Assembly (NCBI RefSeq): GCF_001550065.1
Contig: NZ_LRUB01000027.1
Location: 1-64,000 of the forward strand
Reading direction: 5' to 3'
From: Kordiimonas lipolytica
GTDB lineage: Bacteria; Pseudomonadota; Alphaproteobacteria; Sphingomonadales; Kordiimonadaceae
DNA: 64,000 bases
Position numbers and translations under genes: made by a program. Under the pieces are notes generated by a model, which ran no database searches, was not told the origin of the DNA, and was given only the letters and a program-made list of their open reading frames with translations. Below are positions 18,007 through 26,872 of the stretch, in pieces. Each line of letters opens with the position of its first letter. Positions within the stretch are counted from its first letter, which is position 1.

Positions 18007-18669
18007 AACAATGACCGGTACGATCGGAGTCGTCGGAATGCGAGGCCGTGGCGGAATGACAGTCCGCGTCCGCGTGGTGCGGCGCACGACAGGCGTGGTG
18101 GTCGTGGAACCAGTCTGCTGCTGACCGCCTTGCTGCTGCTGGCCACCACCTGTATCACCGCCGGTGCCACCGCCGGTTTGCGGAATGTTACGACCCGCGC
18201 TGCCGCCCGCGTTCACGAAACCAAGGGCAACATCCGTGGAGCGCCCAATGGCAACCTTCGTGGTAATATCAGCCGAAAGGCGCGCGTCGCCACGGTTGAT
18301 GGCTGTTGTCGCAATGGTGCTTGCCGCACCGCCAACAATGTTCGCCACATTGGTGTCATTAACACCTTGCGCAACGTCAACTGCCTTCTTCACCAGTTCA
18401 CCGGCGCCGGCAAGGTCAGTTGCAGCAAGAGCCACCGACGCATTCGCAAGCGCTGTTGCCAGGTTCGCTGAATTACCAGCCGCCTGTTCGCGCGAGACGA
18501 TCTGCTGGAGCAGCGTAGGATTACCAGCAGCTGCAATAAGCTCAGCCTGCAGCGTCGAAGTTGGGTCCGTTGTAGTGGCCTGCGCTTCCGCCTTGTTCAT
18601 CACACTTGACGGCGCAATGGGCGCCCCCATCACCAGCGCAAGGGCCAGAAATATCATCGCAAAACGCAT
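17971..18669 (-). CDS. Secreted Ala-rich protein, tandem paralogue 2
   Basis: 232 residues from the ATG at 18669, chosen because it aligns with the start of paralogue 1 (MRFAM...); a longer frame to 18699 is open but not conserved. Signal peptide (MRFAMIFLALALVMGAP...KAEAQA), Ala/Asn-rich helical middle, then a Gly/Gln-rich low-complexity linker (GGGTGGDTGGGQQQQGGQQQ) and the shared tail with RRTTRTRTVIPPRPRIP and EPNPQQAGSPT. Function unknown; probably periplasmic or surface-exposed. Confidence 0.8.
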   Translation of the reverse strand: MRFAMIFLALALVMGAPIAPSSVMNKAEAQATTTDPTSTLQAELIAAAGNPTLLQQIVSREQAAGNSANLATALANASVALAATDLAGAGELVKKAVDVAQGVNDTNVANIVGGAASTIATTAINRGDARLSADITTKVAIGRSTDVALGFVNAGGSAGRNIPQTGGGTGGDTGGGQQQQGGQQQTGSTTTTPVVRRTTRTRTVIPPRPRIPTTPIVPVIVEPNPQQAGSPT

Positions 18670-18712
18670 GATCCCACTCCAATAAATTCTTTGTCGCAAT
18701 CGACGTGATCGG

Positions 18713-19002
18713 AAACACTATCTCACAATTCTTAAACAAATACAAATGTCAGAGTCAATTTTAGTGAAACAGTCCAATGGCTTGATAGCTATTCGGAGGG
18801 AGCTGGCGAGCGACAGCTTGCCCCAGAAATGTATTGCAGGTCGAGCCGGGTAAAGGCCTATGGATGCCGTTCCCTCGCGCGCCAAGGCCCGCTCGCCCGG
18901 CATGACAAGAATGCAAAAAGGCCGGGACATGCCCGGCCTTCTGGAATTCTGAATGTATCGCCCGCCTTAGGTTGGGCTGCCCGCCTGCTGTGGGTTCGGC
19001 TC
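18713..19002. repeat. Direct repeat copy B (about 290 bp)
   Basis: Second copy of the sequence at 17715-18006, lying between paralogues 2 and 3 and ending inside the 3' end of paralogue 3. Differences are scattered point changes plus a small length change in a G-run and in the terminator loop. Confidence 0.85.
18918..18940 (-). terminator. Terminator of secreted-repeat gene 3
   Basis: Stem AAGGCCGGG (18918-18926) / CCCGGCCTT (18932-18940) with loop ACATG; T-run TTTGCA on the minus strand. Confidence 0.83.
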
Positions 19003-19572
19003 TGGCACGATCGGCACAACTGGCGTGGTCGGAATGCGGGGGCGTGGTGGAACAACTGTCCGGCGTGTCACCGTGCGGCGCACGACAGGGGTCTGCGTAT
19101 TGCCCGTCTGCTGGTTATTGCTGCCAAATGTCGACCGTGTCGTTGGCCCGTTGACATAGCCGATCTGGAAGTCTGCTGACGAGCTCATGGCAACCGTCAC
19201 CTGAATGTTAGATGCCGTAGATGGATCCGTGCTTTGAAGGTTGGTAACAACCTGCATCAAACCGGCGCCAGTTGCTTGTATGATCGCCGTTGACAACCCA
19301 GGCGTACTGCTCACTTTGGCTGAAACGCGCTTGGCTGCGGCGGCAGGGTTGGACGAATTCTGCACAATGGTTGCGATCTGCTGCGTAACTTGATCTGCGG
19401 TCAGGGCGGTGTTTGCCAGCACCGCATCAATGGCCGCGTCAACGCTGGCTTGCTCAGCCGCAGGCAGCGTAGCAGTCGACTGCGCTTCCGCCTTGTTCAT
19501 AAATGCAGTCGGCGCAACAACCGGTGCACCAAGCACCAGACCGAAAGCCGCGATAACAATTGCCAGACGCAT
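18967..19572 (-). CDS. Secreted Ala-rich protein, tandem paralogue 3
   Basis: 201 residues. Signal peptide (MRLAIVIAAFGLVLGAPVVAP...KAEAQS), a middle region rich in Ala, Ser and Thr with no recognised domain, and the family tail (VRRTVTRRTVVPPRPRIP...EPNPQQAGSPT). First gene of the tandem triplet and the most divergent at its 5' end: its upstream DNA is not part of the 290 bp repeat. A good GGAGCG ribosome site precedes the ATG. Confidence 0.8.
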   Translation of the reverse strand: MRLAIVIAAFGLVLGAPVVAPTAFMNKAEAQSTATLPAAEQASVDAAIDAVLANTALTADQVTQQIATIVQNSSNPAAAAKRVSAKVSSTPGLSTAIIQATGAGLMQVVTNLQSTDPSTASNIQVTVAMSSSADFQIGYVNGPTTRSTFGSNNQQTGNTQTPVVRRTVTRRTVVPPRPRIPTTPVVPIVPEPNPQQAGSPT

Positions 19573-19806
19573 AATCCGCTCCTTTAGGCAAGATCGTTCA
19601 GCAAAAACTGAATCGAATTAAATAATTAGGAGAATTGTTACATCCTTTTGAGGCCCGGGTCAAACGAGGAAAAACGAAAAACCCCCAATAGGTGTAATAT
19701 GTTGCCTATATGTAACGACCTTGTCCCAAGGCGAGACAAATAGCCGCCCCCGATCACGTATTTAGACATGCCTGGAGCCGACTCACCCACCGCCCCGAAA
19801 GTGCCC

Positions 19807-19839
19807 TTGTCGGGAATTTAATTTAGTGCTAAAATAAAT
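19807..19839 (+). promoter_or_regulatory. Promoter and 24 bp operator of catabolic operon 2
   Basis: TTGTCG (19807-19812) and TAAAAT (19830-19835), spaced 17 bp. The palindrome at 19816-19839 is identical over all 24 bases to the one at 11305-11328 and sits in the same place relative to the -10. This ties the second operon to the first as one regulon despite the 3.6 kb insert. Confidence 0.78.
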
Positions 19840-19882
19840 TTATCAAATGGCCCAGTTGGTAACTTTTTGTCGGGGACTTTTC

Positions 19883-20311
19883 ATGGCGACCTTCAGCCGC
19901 ACGCGGAAAATACGCTTCGCCCACACGGATGCGGCAGGCATTGCCTTTTACCCGCGCTATTTCGGCATGATGAATGACTTTATCGAAGACTGGTTCGGTG
20001 ACGGGCTGGGCTTTGATTTCAAGCACCTGCACATCGATGAGAAGCGCGCTGTGCCCACCGTGCATATAGAGGCCGATTTCATCGGCGCGGGGCGCATGCA
20101 TGACGAGCTGACGTTCGCGCTGACCGTCACAAAGATTGGCCGCAGCAGCGTGCACCTGCGCATCCGGGCAACATCAGGCGGGGAAGACCGCTTCCGCATG
20201 ACATTTGTGATCGCCCATATGGCCATGGAAACAGGCAAAAGCCTGCCGTGGCCTGATGACATGCGCGCCGCCATGGAAAAATGGCTAGCACCAGAGGGAG
20301 AGAATTCATGA
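19883..20311 (+). CDS. Acyl-CoA thioesterase, 4HBT (hotdog) family
   Basis: 142-residue hotdog-fold thioesterase. Start at 19883 follows GGGGAC; the frame is open further upstream from 19847 without a ribosome site. The motif HTDAAGIAFYPRYF (residues about 10-23) contains the catalytic Asp of the 4-hydroxybenzoyl-CoA thioesterase group. Thioesterases of this kind are found in CoA-dependent aromatic clusters, where they probably release dead-end CoA esters. Its stop overlaps the RidA start by ATGA. Confidence 0.88.
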   Translation: MATFSRTRKIRFAHTDAAGIAFYPRYFGMMNDFIEDWFGDGLGFDFKHLHIDEKRAVPTVHIEADFIGAGRMHDELTFALTVTKIGRSSVHLRIRATSGGEDRFRMTFVIAHMAMETGKSLPWPDDMRAAMEKWLAPEGENS

Positions 20312-20709
20312 AGGCACTGTTGCCCGAGGGCTGGCCGCGCCCAAGCGGCTATTCAAACGGCGTGATGGCGGAAGGCCGCATGGTGTTTGTGGCGGGCCAG
20401 GTGGGCTGGACACCCGACATGAAATGGGAAGCCGAAGACTTCCTGGGCCAATACCGGCAAGTGCTGGAGAACACGCTGGCGGTGCTAGCGGAAGCCGGCG
20501 CGGGGCCGGAGCATATCGCGCGCATGACATGGTATGTCACCAGCCGCGATGAATATCTGGCGAACCTGCGCGGCATGGGCCAGGTGTGGCGCGAATGCAT
20601 GGGCAAGAACTATCCCGCCATGGCGTGCGTAGAGGTTTCCGGCCTGATGGAAGAAAAAGCCAAGATCGAAATTGAGACCACGGCGGTGCTGCCGGCAAGT
20701 GAGGGATAA
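20308..20709 (+). CDS. RidA/YjgF-family enamine-imine deaminase
   Basis: 133-residue RidA-like protein starting MKALLPEGWPRPSGYSNG, with VFVAGQVGW, the conserved Arg in ARMTWYVTS and a C-terminal VEVSGLMEEKAKIEIE. RidA proteins hydrolyse enamines and imines to ketones with loss of ammonia. In this operon that chemistry suits removal of the amino group from the dearomatised 2-amino-5-oxo-cyclohexenyl-CoA product of the next enzyme (inference). Overlaps its neighbours closely: ATGA upstream, 3 bases downstream. Confidence 0.88.
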   Translation: MKALLPEGWPRPSGYSNGVMAEGRMVFVAGQVGWTPDMKWEAEDFLGQYRQVLENTLAVLAEAGAGPEHIARMTWYVTSRDEYLANLRGMGQVWRECMGKNYPAMACVEVSGLMEEKAKIEIETTAVLPASEG

Positions 20710-20712
20710 GCC

Positions 20713-23052
20713 ATGAAAATCACAGTAATCGGCGGCGGCCCGGGTGGGCTTTATTTCGCGCTTCTGACCAAAAAGGCGCGGCCGGATTTCGACATTGAAA
20801 TTTTTGAGCAGAACAAGGCGAACGACACCTTCGGCTTCGGCGTGGTGTTCTCCGACGAAACGCTGGACGAGTTTTTTGCCGCAGACCCGGAAAGCTATGA
20901 CCTGATCCGCGACCAGTTCGCCTACTGGCAGGACATCGTGGTGGAAAAAGGCGGTGAGCGCACCATCATCGGCGGCAACGGCTTCGCCGGTTGTTCGCGC
21001 TTCACGCTTTTGGAAATCCTGCAGAAACGCTGCACCCAGGTGGGCGTGAAGCTGAACTTTGAGACGGCAGTCGATATCGACAATCTCGAAACGCAATTCG
21101 CAGACAGCGACATGATCATCGCCGCAGACGGCATCGGCAGCCGCATCCGCGAAAAATACGCCGACGGGTTCGAACGCTCGATTGAGAACCGCCGCAACCA
21201 CTTTACCTGGATGGGCAGCACAAAGCCTTTGGACGCCTTCACCTTCTTCTTCAAGGAAACGCCCGAGGGGCATTTCTGCGCCCACACCTACCAGTATGAA
21301 GAAGGCCGCTCCACCTGGGTGATCGAATGCACGCCGGAAGCATTCGAGAACTGCGGCTTCGAGGGCATGAGCGAAGAAGAGAGCGCCCGGTACCTTGAAG
21401 GTGTGTTTGGGGATGAGCTCGCGGGCCACGGCCTGATCATCAACCGCTCCATCTGGCGGCAGTTCCCGCGCGTGCGCTGCGGCAAGTGGAATGTGGGCAA
21501 GATCGCCATCCTGGGCGACGCCAAGGCCAGCGCGCATTGGTCTATTGGCTCAGGCACCAAGCTGGCGATGGAATGCGCCATCGGGCTCAGTGAAGCCGTG
21601 CTGGAGAACGCGGGCGATGTGCCTGCGGTGATGGCGGCTTACGAGGACAAGCGCCGCACGCCGGTGGAGATTATCCAGCATGCAGCGGATGTGAGCCTCA
21701 GGTGGTTTGAAAATATGCCGCGCCACTGGAAACTCAGGCGCTATGAATTCGCCTTCTCGCTGATGAGCCGGTCAAAAAGCATTACGTGGGACAATGTGGG
21801 CCTGCGGGACCCTGAGTTCCTGGCGCGCGTTGAAGACGAATATTACGCCAGCCTGCCTGAAGGCGCGCAGCCAAACGCGGGCAAGCGCCCAACGCCCATG
21901 TTCACGCCCTTCACCCTTCGCGGGATGACGCTTTCGAACCGGGTGGTGGTGGCGCCGATGGCGCAATATTCCGCGGCGGACGGCATGCCCACCGACTGGC
22001 ACATGATGCATTATGGCGCGCGCGGCGTGGGCGGCGCTGGCCTTGTGTTCACGGAAATGACCTGCCCCGCGCCCGACGCCCGCATCACAGACCATTGTCC
22101 CGGCATCTGGAATGACGCCCAGGAAGCGGCCTGGAAGGACATCGTGGATTTCATCCATGAAAATTCGGGCGCCAAGGTATGTATGCAGATCGGCCATGCG
22201 GGCCGGAAAGGCTCCACAAAGCACCCCAAACACGGCTCCGACCTGCCGAAAGACAATGACAACTGGCCGCTTGTGAGCGCCTCTGCCATTCCGTTCAAGG
22301 AAGGCGTGAGCGCAGTGCCTGAAGCGCTGGACCGGGTGGGCATGGACCGGGTCAAGGCCGAGTTTGTTGAGGCGACCGAACGTGCCGCGCGCGCGGGCTT
22401 CGACATGGTTGAGCTTCACGGTGCCCACGGCTATCTGATCGCAAGCTTCCTGTCGCCGCTGACGAACACGCGTACGGACGAATACGGCGGCTCGGCTGAA
22501 AATCGCGCTCGCTATCCGGTCGAGGTATTTGAAGCCATGCGTGCCGCCTGGCCTTCGGACCGCCCCATGTCCGTGCGCCTTTCCGCGTGGGACTGGGCTG
22601 AGGGCGGCATCAGCTGGGATGACCTGCGCGTAATCTCGCAGGCATTCAAGGACGCAGGCGTGGACCTGATCAACGCCTCAACCGGCCAGACGGTGCCTGG
22701 GCAGAAACCGGTGTATGGCCGCATGTATCAGGTGCCCTTCTCCGAATTTATCCGGCATGAAGTAGGTATCCCCACCATGACGGTTGGCGCCATCACCCTG
22801 CCGGAACAGATCAATATGATTTTGGGCGCAGGCCGCGCGGACCTTGTGGCACTTGCGCGCCCGCACCTGAATGACCCGGCCTTCACGCGCATGGCGGCTG
22901 CGCATTACGGTGTGACCGACCCGCATTGGCCGATCCAATATTCAACTGGTGTCGGGCAGATGCTGCGCGAAGCGGAAAAAGAGAATGACAAGGCGCTGGA
23001 GACAGCGCTGAAGCTGCGGCCAGCGCGGCGACACTATGTGAGGGCCAAGTAA
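20713..23052 (+). CDS. 2-aminobenzoyl-CoA monooxygenase/reductase-type fusion
   Basis: 779-residue two-domain flavoprotein. Residues 1 to about 385 are a salicylate-hydroxylase-like FAD monooxygenase (GGGPGGLYFALLTKK near the start; GDAKASAHWSIGSGTKLAMECA around 275). Residues from about 395 on are an Old Yellow Enzyme-type FMN reductase (PFTLRGMTLSNRVVVAPMAQYSA, QIGHAGRKGS, ELHGAHGYLIASFLSP). This exact fusion is known from Azoarcus evansii, where it hydroxylates and reduces 2-aminobenzoyl-CoA with NADH and O2. Databases often name relatives bifunctional salicylyl-CoA 5-hydroxylase/oxidoreductase, so a salicylyl-CoA substrate is the alternative. The RidA neighbour favours the amino substrate. 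Confidence 0.88.
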   Translation: MKITVIGGGPGGLYFALLTKKARPDFDIEIFEQNKANDTFGFGVVFSDETLDEFFAADPESYDLIRDQFAYWQDIVVEKGGERTIIGGNGFAGCSRFTLLEILQKRCTQVGVKLNFETAVDIDNLETQFADSDMIIAADGIGSRIREKYADGFERSIENRRNHFTWMGSTKPLDAFTFFFKETPEGHFCAHTYQYEEGRSTWVIECTPEAFENCGFEGMSEEESARYLEGVFGDELAGHGLIINRSIWRQFPRVRCGKWNVGKIAILGDAKASAHWSIGSGTKLAMECAIGLSEAVLENAGDVPAVMAAYEDKRRTPVEIIQHAADVSLRWFENMPRHWKLRRYEFAFSLMSRSKSITWDNVGLRDPEFLARVEDEYYASLPEGAQPNAGKRPTPMFTPFTLRGMTLSNRVVVAPMAQYSAADGMPTDWHMMHYGARGVGGAGLVFTEMTCPAPDARITDHCPGIWNDAQEAAWKDIVDFIHENSGAKVCMQIGHAGRKGSTKHPKHGSDLPKDNDNWPLVSASAIPFKEGVSAVPEALDRVGMDRVKAEFVEATERAARAGFDMVELHGAHGYLIASFLSPLTNTRTDEYGGSAENRARYPVEVFEAMRAAWPSDRPMSVRLSAWDWAEGGISWDDLRVISQAFKDAGVDLINASTGQTVPGQKPVYGRMYQVPFSEFIRHEVGIPTMTVGAITLPEQINMILGAGRADLVALARPHLNDPAFTRMAAAHYGVTDPHWPIQYSTGVGQMLREAEKENDKALETALKLRPARRHYVRAK

Positions 23053-23135
23053 AGGCTTGTAAGGCCTGTCAAATTCCATACACAATAGGATGCTAACGAT
23101 AGCGCCTTATTGTTGCCTGAAGGATTGATGTCGCC

Positions 23136-24149
23136 ATGAAAGTTCTCGTCACCGGTGCCGCCGGGTTCATCGGAAGCCATGTTTCAAAAGCTCTTTTGGC
23201 GCGGGGCGATGAGGTCGTTGGGCTTGATAACCTCAATGATTATTATGATGTGGCGCTCAAGGAAGCGCGGCTGGCGCGGGTGACCGAAGCGGGCGGCGAC
23301 GCCTTCCGCTTCGTCAGGATGAATTTGGAAGACCGCGAGGGTATGGCTGCGCTGTTTGAGGCGGAAAAGTTCGACGGCGTGATCAACCTGGCGGCCCAGG
23401 CCGGCGTGCGCCATTCGCTTGATGCGCCGTTCGACTATATCGACAGCAACATCACCGGCTTCCTGACGGTTCTTGAGGGCTGCCGCCACAACGCGGTGAA
23501 GCATCTGGTCTATGCGTCGACAAGCTCGGTTTACGGCGCCAACACCAACATGCCCTTTTCCGTGAAGAACCCGGCGGATCACCAGGTTGCGCTTTATGGC
23601 GCAACCAAGCGCGCCAACGAGCTGATGGCCCACAGCTATAGCCACCTGTTTGGCATTCCAACCACGGGGCTCAGGTTCTTCACGGTTTATGGCCCATGGG
23701 GCCGCCCGGACATGGCGCTGTTCCTCTTCACCAAGGCCATCCTTGAAGGCAAGCCGATCGATGTCTTCAATGGCGGCCACCACAAGCGGGATTTCACCTA
23801 TATCGACGATATTGTACGCGGCGTTGTGGGCACGCTGGATACTCCTGCCGCACCCGACCCCGATTGGAACAGCGCGAACCCATCGCCCCAGTCGTCGAAC
23901 GTACCGTGGCGCATCCATAATATCGGCGGCGGCCAGCCGGTTGAGCTGATGCGCTATATTGAGGTGATCGAGGAATGCCTGGGCAAAAAGGCCGAAAAGA
24001 ACTTCCTGCCAATGCAGCCGGGCGATGTGCCGGAGACCAGTGCGTCGGTCGAAACCCTCGTTGCCGCGACAGGCTACAAGCCGGACACGCCGGTTGAAGA
24101 AGGCGTAAAGAATTTCGTCGACTGGTACCGCAACTTTTATGGGGTGTAG
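23136..24149 (+). CDS. UDP-glucuronate 4-epimerase
   Basis: 337-residue extended SDR epimerase. The cofactor loop is [10 protein letters not shown] (residues 7-16), followed by the family block [18 protein letters not shown], the catalytic Ser/Thr in ASTSSVYG and YGATKRANE carrying Tyr and Lys. The DNLNDYYD block and length are typical of UDP-glucuronate 4-epimerases, giving UDP-galacturonate for surface polysaccharide. Its last 13 bases overlap the end of the convergent glycosyltransferase gene. Confidence 0.87.
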   Translation: MKVLVTGAAGFIGSHVSKALLARGDEVVGLDNLNDYYDVALKEARLARVTEAGGDAFRFVRMNLEDREGMAALFEAEKFDGVINLAAQAGVRHSLDAPFDYIDSNITGFLTVLEGCRHNAVKHLVYASTSSVYGANTNMPFSVKNPADHQVALYGATKRANELMAHSYSHLFGIPTTGLRFFTVYGPWGRPDMALFLFTKAILEGKPIDVFNGGHHKRDFTYIDDIVRGVVGTLDTPAAPDPDWNSANPSPQSSNVPWRIHNIGGGQPVELMRYIEVIEECLGKKAEKNFLPMQPGDVPETSASVETLVAATGYKPDTPVEEGVKNFVDWYRNFYGV

Positions 24150-25228
24150 GTTTCGGCCTGCACTTCAGGCGCTTCAGCACCCTCATCCTGCCACTGTAGC
24201 GCGGCCTCAAACTGGCGCGCGACTTCATCCCAGTCATATTTTTTAGCAAATTCCGCGCAGGCCTTGCGGTCACGCGTGAGTGCCGTGTTGATCGCTGCTG
24301 TCAGGTCCTCAGAGAGGGCCGCAATGGGTTCATGCCAGTCTGTGAACGGGCCGGTGCCGTCTGGCCCCAGCACATCCAGCGGGCCCTGCACCGGATAAGC
24401 CGCGACCGGTGTACCGCAGGCGAGCGCTTCAATCATCACCAGGCCGAACGTGTCCGTCTTGCTGGGGAACACGAACACATCGGCTGACGCATAGGCCTTC
24501 GCGAGTGCCTCGCCAAACAGGGGGCCGAGGAATTTCACATCCGGGTAAGCCGCCTGCAGTTTTGCCATGGCCGGACCGTCCCCCACTACCACCTTGGTGC
24601 CGGGCGTGTCGGCCTCCAGGAAAGCCTCAATGTTTTTCTCCACCGCCACGCGGCCGACATACAGCTGGACAGGGCCTTCGAAACCCCACTCGGCATCGCC
24701 GACATCCGCATGGAACTGGGCCGTATCAACCCCGCGCGTCCAGTCCACGATATTGGTGAAGCCTTTGGCCCGAAGCAGGTCACGCACTGTGGCAGTCGCG
24801 ACCAGAACCCCACTGCCTGCAGCGTGGAAGCGCCGGAAAATAGGATACAGAAGATCTGCGCTCAAGGGTGTGCGCGCCTCTACATATTCGGGGAAAGCTG
24901 TGTGGTAGGCCGTGGTGAAAGGCACGCCGTTGTGCACGCACCAGCGCCGCGCCGCCCAGCCGAGCGGCCCCTCGGTGGCGATATGCACTGCATCGGCGTC
25001 GATGCGCGACATCAGCTTGGGGAGTTTCCAGCGTGCGTCAAGCGCAAGCGGGATTTCAGGATAGGTCGGGCACGGCATGGTACGAAACCACTTGGGCGTC
25101 ACCATATAAACCCTGTACCCCCGTGCTTTCAGCTTTGACCGGAGTGTTTCAAGCGTGCGCACTACGCCATTGACCTGGGGCGCCCAGGCGTCAGAGACAA
25201 TGCAAATCTTGCGCCCGAACTCAGCCAC
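24137..25228 (-). CDS. GT4-type glycosyltransferase
   Basis: 363-residue GT-B glycosyltransferase. N-terminal [19 protein letters not shown] is the acceptor-site loop of the alpha-mannosyl/glycosyltransferase group; the C-terminal half has [67 protein letters not shown], including the EX7E-like donor site. Probably adds a sugar to a lipid or cell-envelope acceptor. Six bases downstream of the metallophosphatase gene, so the two are cotranscribed. Confidence 0.9.
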   Translation of the reverse strand: MAEFGRKICIVSDAWAPQVNGVVRTLETLRSKLKARGYRVYMVTPKWFRTMPCPTYPEIPLALDARWKLPKLMSRIDADAVHIATEGPLGWAARRWCVHNGVPFTTAYHTAFPEYVEARTPLSADLLYPIFRRFHAAGSGVLVATATVRDLLRAKGFTNIVDWTRGVDTAQFHADVGDAEWGFEGPVQLYVGRVAVEKNIEAFLEADTPGTKVVVGDGPAMAKLQAAYPDVKFLGPLFGEALAKAYASADVFVFPSKTDTFGLVMIEALACGTPVAAYPVQGPLDVLGPDGTGPFTDWHEPIAALSEDLTAAINTALTRDRKACAEFAKKYDWDEVARQFEAALQWQDEGAEAPEVQAETYTP

Positions 25229-25234
25229 GACCCG

Positions 25235-26248
25235 CTATTCCGCCGCCACTGGAACCGGGGCACCGGGCTTGCGGCGGCCCTTGCGGCCTGTGCTCGGCTT
25301 GTCTGATTTTTCATGACGGGCCCGAACTTCATCGGCCCAATGCAAAATCTCAAACGCGCCGTCCATACGCTCCACAAGCGCTGTGCAGCTTTCAACCCAG
25401 TCGCCGTCGTTCATATATTCGGTTTTGCCGAAGAAACGCCGTTCCGCATGGTGGATATGGCCGCAGATCACGCCGTCCACGCCCATGCGCTCGGCCTCAA
25501 GCGCCACGGCCTCTTCATACTTGCCGATATATTCAACCGCGTTCTTGACCTTGTGTTTCAGGTAGGACGAAAGCGACCAGTAGGGATAGCCCATCTTGTG
25601 GCGCGCCCAATTGACCATGGTATTCAGGCGAAGCAGCATCACATAGGCATGGTCGCCCAGATGCGCGAGCCACTTGGCGTATTTCACGACGCCATCGAAT
25701 TTGTCGCCGTGCAGCACCCAGTAGCGTTTGCCCGAAAGCGCTTCGTAAATGGTTTCTTCCGCGATCTGCACACCCGCCATGTTATAGCCTTCAAAGCCGC
25801 GCAGGCCCTCGTCATGGTTGCCGGGAATATAGATTACTTCCGTACCGTGCTTGGCCATTTTCAGTACCCGGCGGATCACGTCATTGTGGGTCGTGTCCCA
25901 GTACCAGCGGGACTTGAGCTGCCAGCCGTCGATGATGTCACCCACAAGGAAAAGCTTGTCGCAGGTCATGGACTTGAGGAAATCCAACAATAGGTCAGCC
26001 CGCGCGGCGCGCGTGCCCAGATGCGTGTCGGATACGAAGACCGCGCGATAATGCGGTTTCTTGGATCTTGGGGATTGAACGCCCCCGGCGAAGGGATCGG
26101 GTTGGGAGGAAGGGACATCGCCGGAGGGTTCAACGTGCTTGGGGTTCGGCTCCGAAAGCTTTTCGAGAGCTCCGGACACCAGAGGAAAAAGAAGTGTCTG
26201 TTCAGTCTTTTTCATGGGCGCTTTATGCGGGGGCTGCATGACAATCAT
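25235..26248 (-). CDS. LpxH-like UDP-2,3-diacylglucosamine diphosphatase/metallophosphatase
   Basis: 337-residue calcineurin-type metallophosphoesterase. Metal-binding motifs: SDTHLG, GDIIDGW, GNHDEG, HGDKFD and GHIHHAE. An N-terminal Pro/Ser-rich extension of about 70 residues precedes the domain and a basic tail of about 25 residues follows it. Proteins of this subgroup are annotated as UDP-2,3-diacylglucosamine diphosphatase but the real substrate is mostly untested. The pairing with a GT4 glycosyltransferase suggests a role in envelope lipid or glycolipid metabolism. Confidence 0.85.
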   Translation of the reverse strand: MIVMQPPHKAPMKKTEQTLLFPLVSGALEKLSEPNPKHVEPSGDVPSSQPDPFAGGVQSPRSKKPHYRAVFVSDTHLGTRAARADLLLDFLKSMTCDKLFLVGDIIDGWQLKSRWYWDTTHNDVIRRVLKMAKHGTEVIYIPGNHDEGLRGFEGYNMAGVQIAEETIYEALSGKRYWVLHGDKFDGVVKYAKWLAHLGDHAYVMLLRLNTMVNWARHKMGYPYWSLSSYLKHKVKNAVEYIGKYEEAVALEAERMGVDGVICGHIHHAERRFFGKTEYMNDGDWVESCTALVERMDGAFEILHWADEVRARHEKSDKPSTGRKGRRKPGAPVPVAAE

Positions 26249-26417
26249 GTTGCAGCCATGTGACCGTTTCTTTGTAATTTCAGCCCTGAGGATTTTTCAG
26301 ACTCTGAACAGACTCAGCGAGTCGCCGCGTTTAGACTTTTGGTTTAGCCATGGCGTTAAACGCATGACACCGCATGCAGGCAGTGCCATAAGCAACAAGA
26401 CTTCAATGATGGGGGAT

Positions 26418-26855
26418 ATGATGAAGCCACTTTTCGCAAAACTATGCCTGATGATCTGCCTGCTCGCGCCCGCAGCCTTTGCCGAAGGCGACGCCAGCCC
26501 GGACCAAGCCAAGGCGCTGGCGCTTGAATACAACAAGCGCATGAACAAGATGCTGAGCGCCGGCTCAACGGTTGCGGATGTGGATAACCTGTTCGCGCTC
26601 TATGCCAAGGATTTCGTCTATAACCACCCGGGCCAGGGTGATGTGTATGACACCCAGTATCTTTACAATAATTCGGTGAAATATGTGAAAGCAGGCCACT
26701 TTGACGGCAGCTATCAGCAGAAGATCACCAATATGATCGTTGGCAAGAACGGCGTGATGCTTGAGTGGACCGTGCCAGGCGGCGACGGCAGCAAGCGGGT
26801 GACGCTCATTGAAACGCGCGGCGACAAGATCATCCACATCAAGGAATTCTGGTAA
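26418..26855 (+). CDS. Secreted NTF2-like (SnoaL-type) protein
   Basis: 145-residue small exported protein with a signal peptide (KPLFAKLCLMICLLAPAAFA-EG). The mature part fits the NTF2-like fold: helix LALEYNKRMNKMLSAG, then FALYAKDFVYNHPGQGDVYDTQYLYNN, and strands ending VMLEWTVPGGDGSKRVTLIETRGDKIIHIKEFW. The start ATGATG at 26418 follows GGGGGA; earlier in-frame ATGs to 26139 would extend into the neighbour's upstream region without protein character. Function unknown. Confidence 0.75.
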   Translation: MMKPLFAKLCLMICLLAPAAFAEGDASPDQAKALALEYNKRMNKMLSAGSTVADVDNLFALYAKDFVYNHPGQGDVYDTQYLYNNSVKYVKAGHFDGSYQQKITNMIVGKNGVMLEWTVPGGDGSKRVTLIETRGDKIIHIKEFW

Positions 26856-26872
26856 GCGGTCTGCCGCTTTCT

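Noticed and set aside
19690..19720. TGTTGC...GTAAC resembling the palindrome upstream of the export operon
   Set aside because: Only one half-site matches; symmetry is poor.
20485..21537. 350-codon minus-strand frame
   Set aside because: Antisense to RidA and the fusion monooxygenase, no protein motifs.
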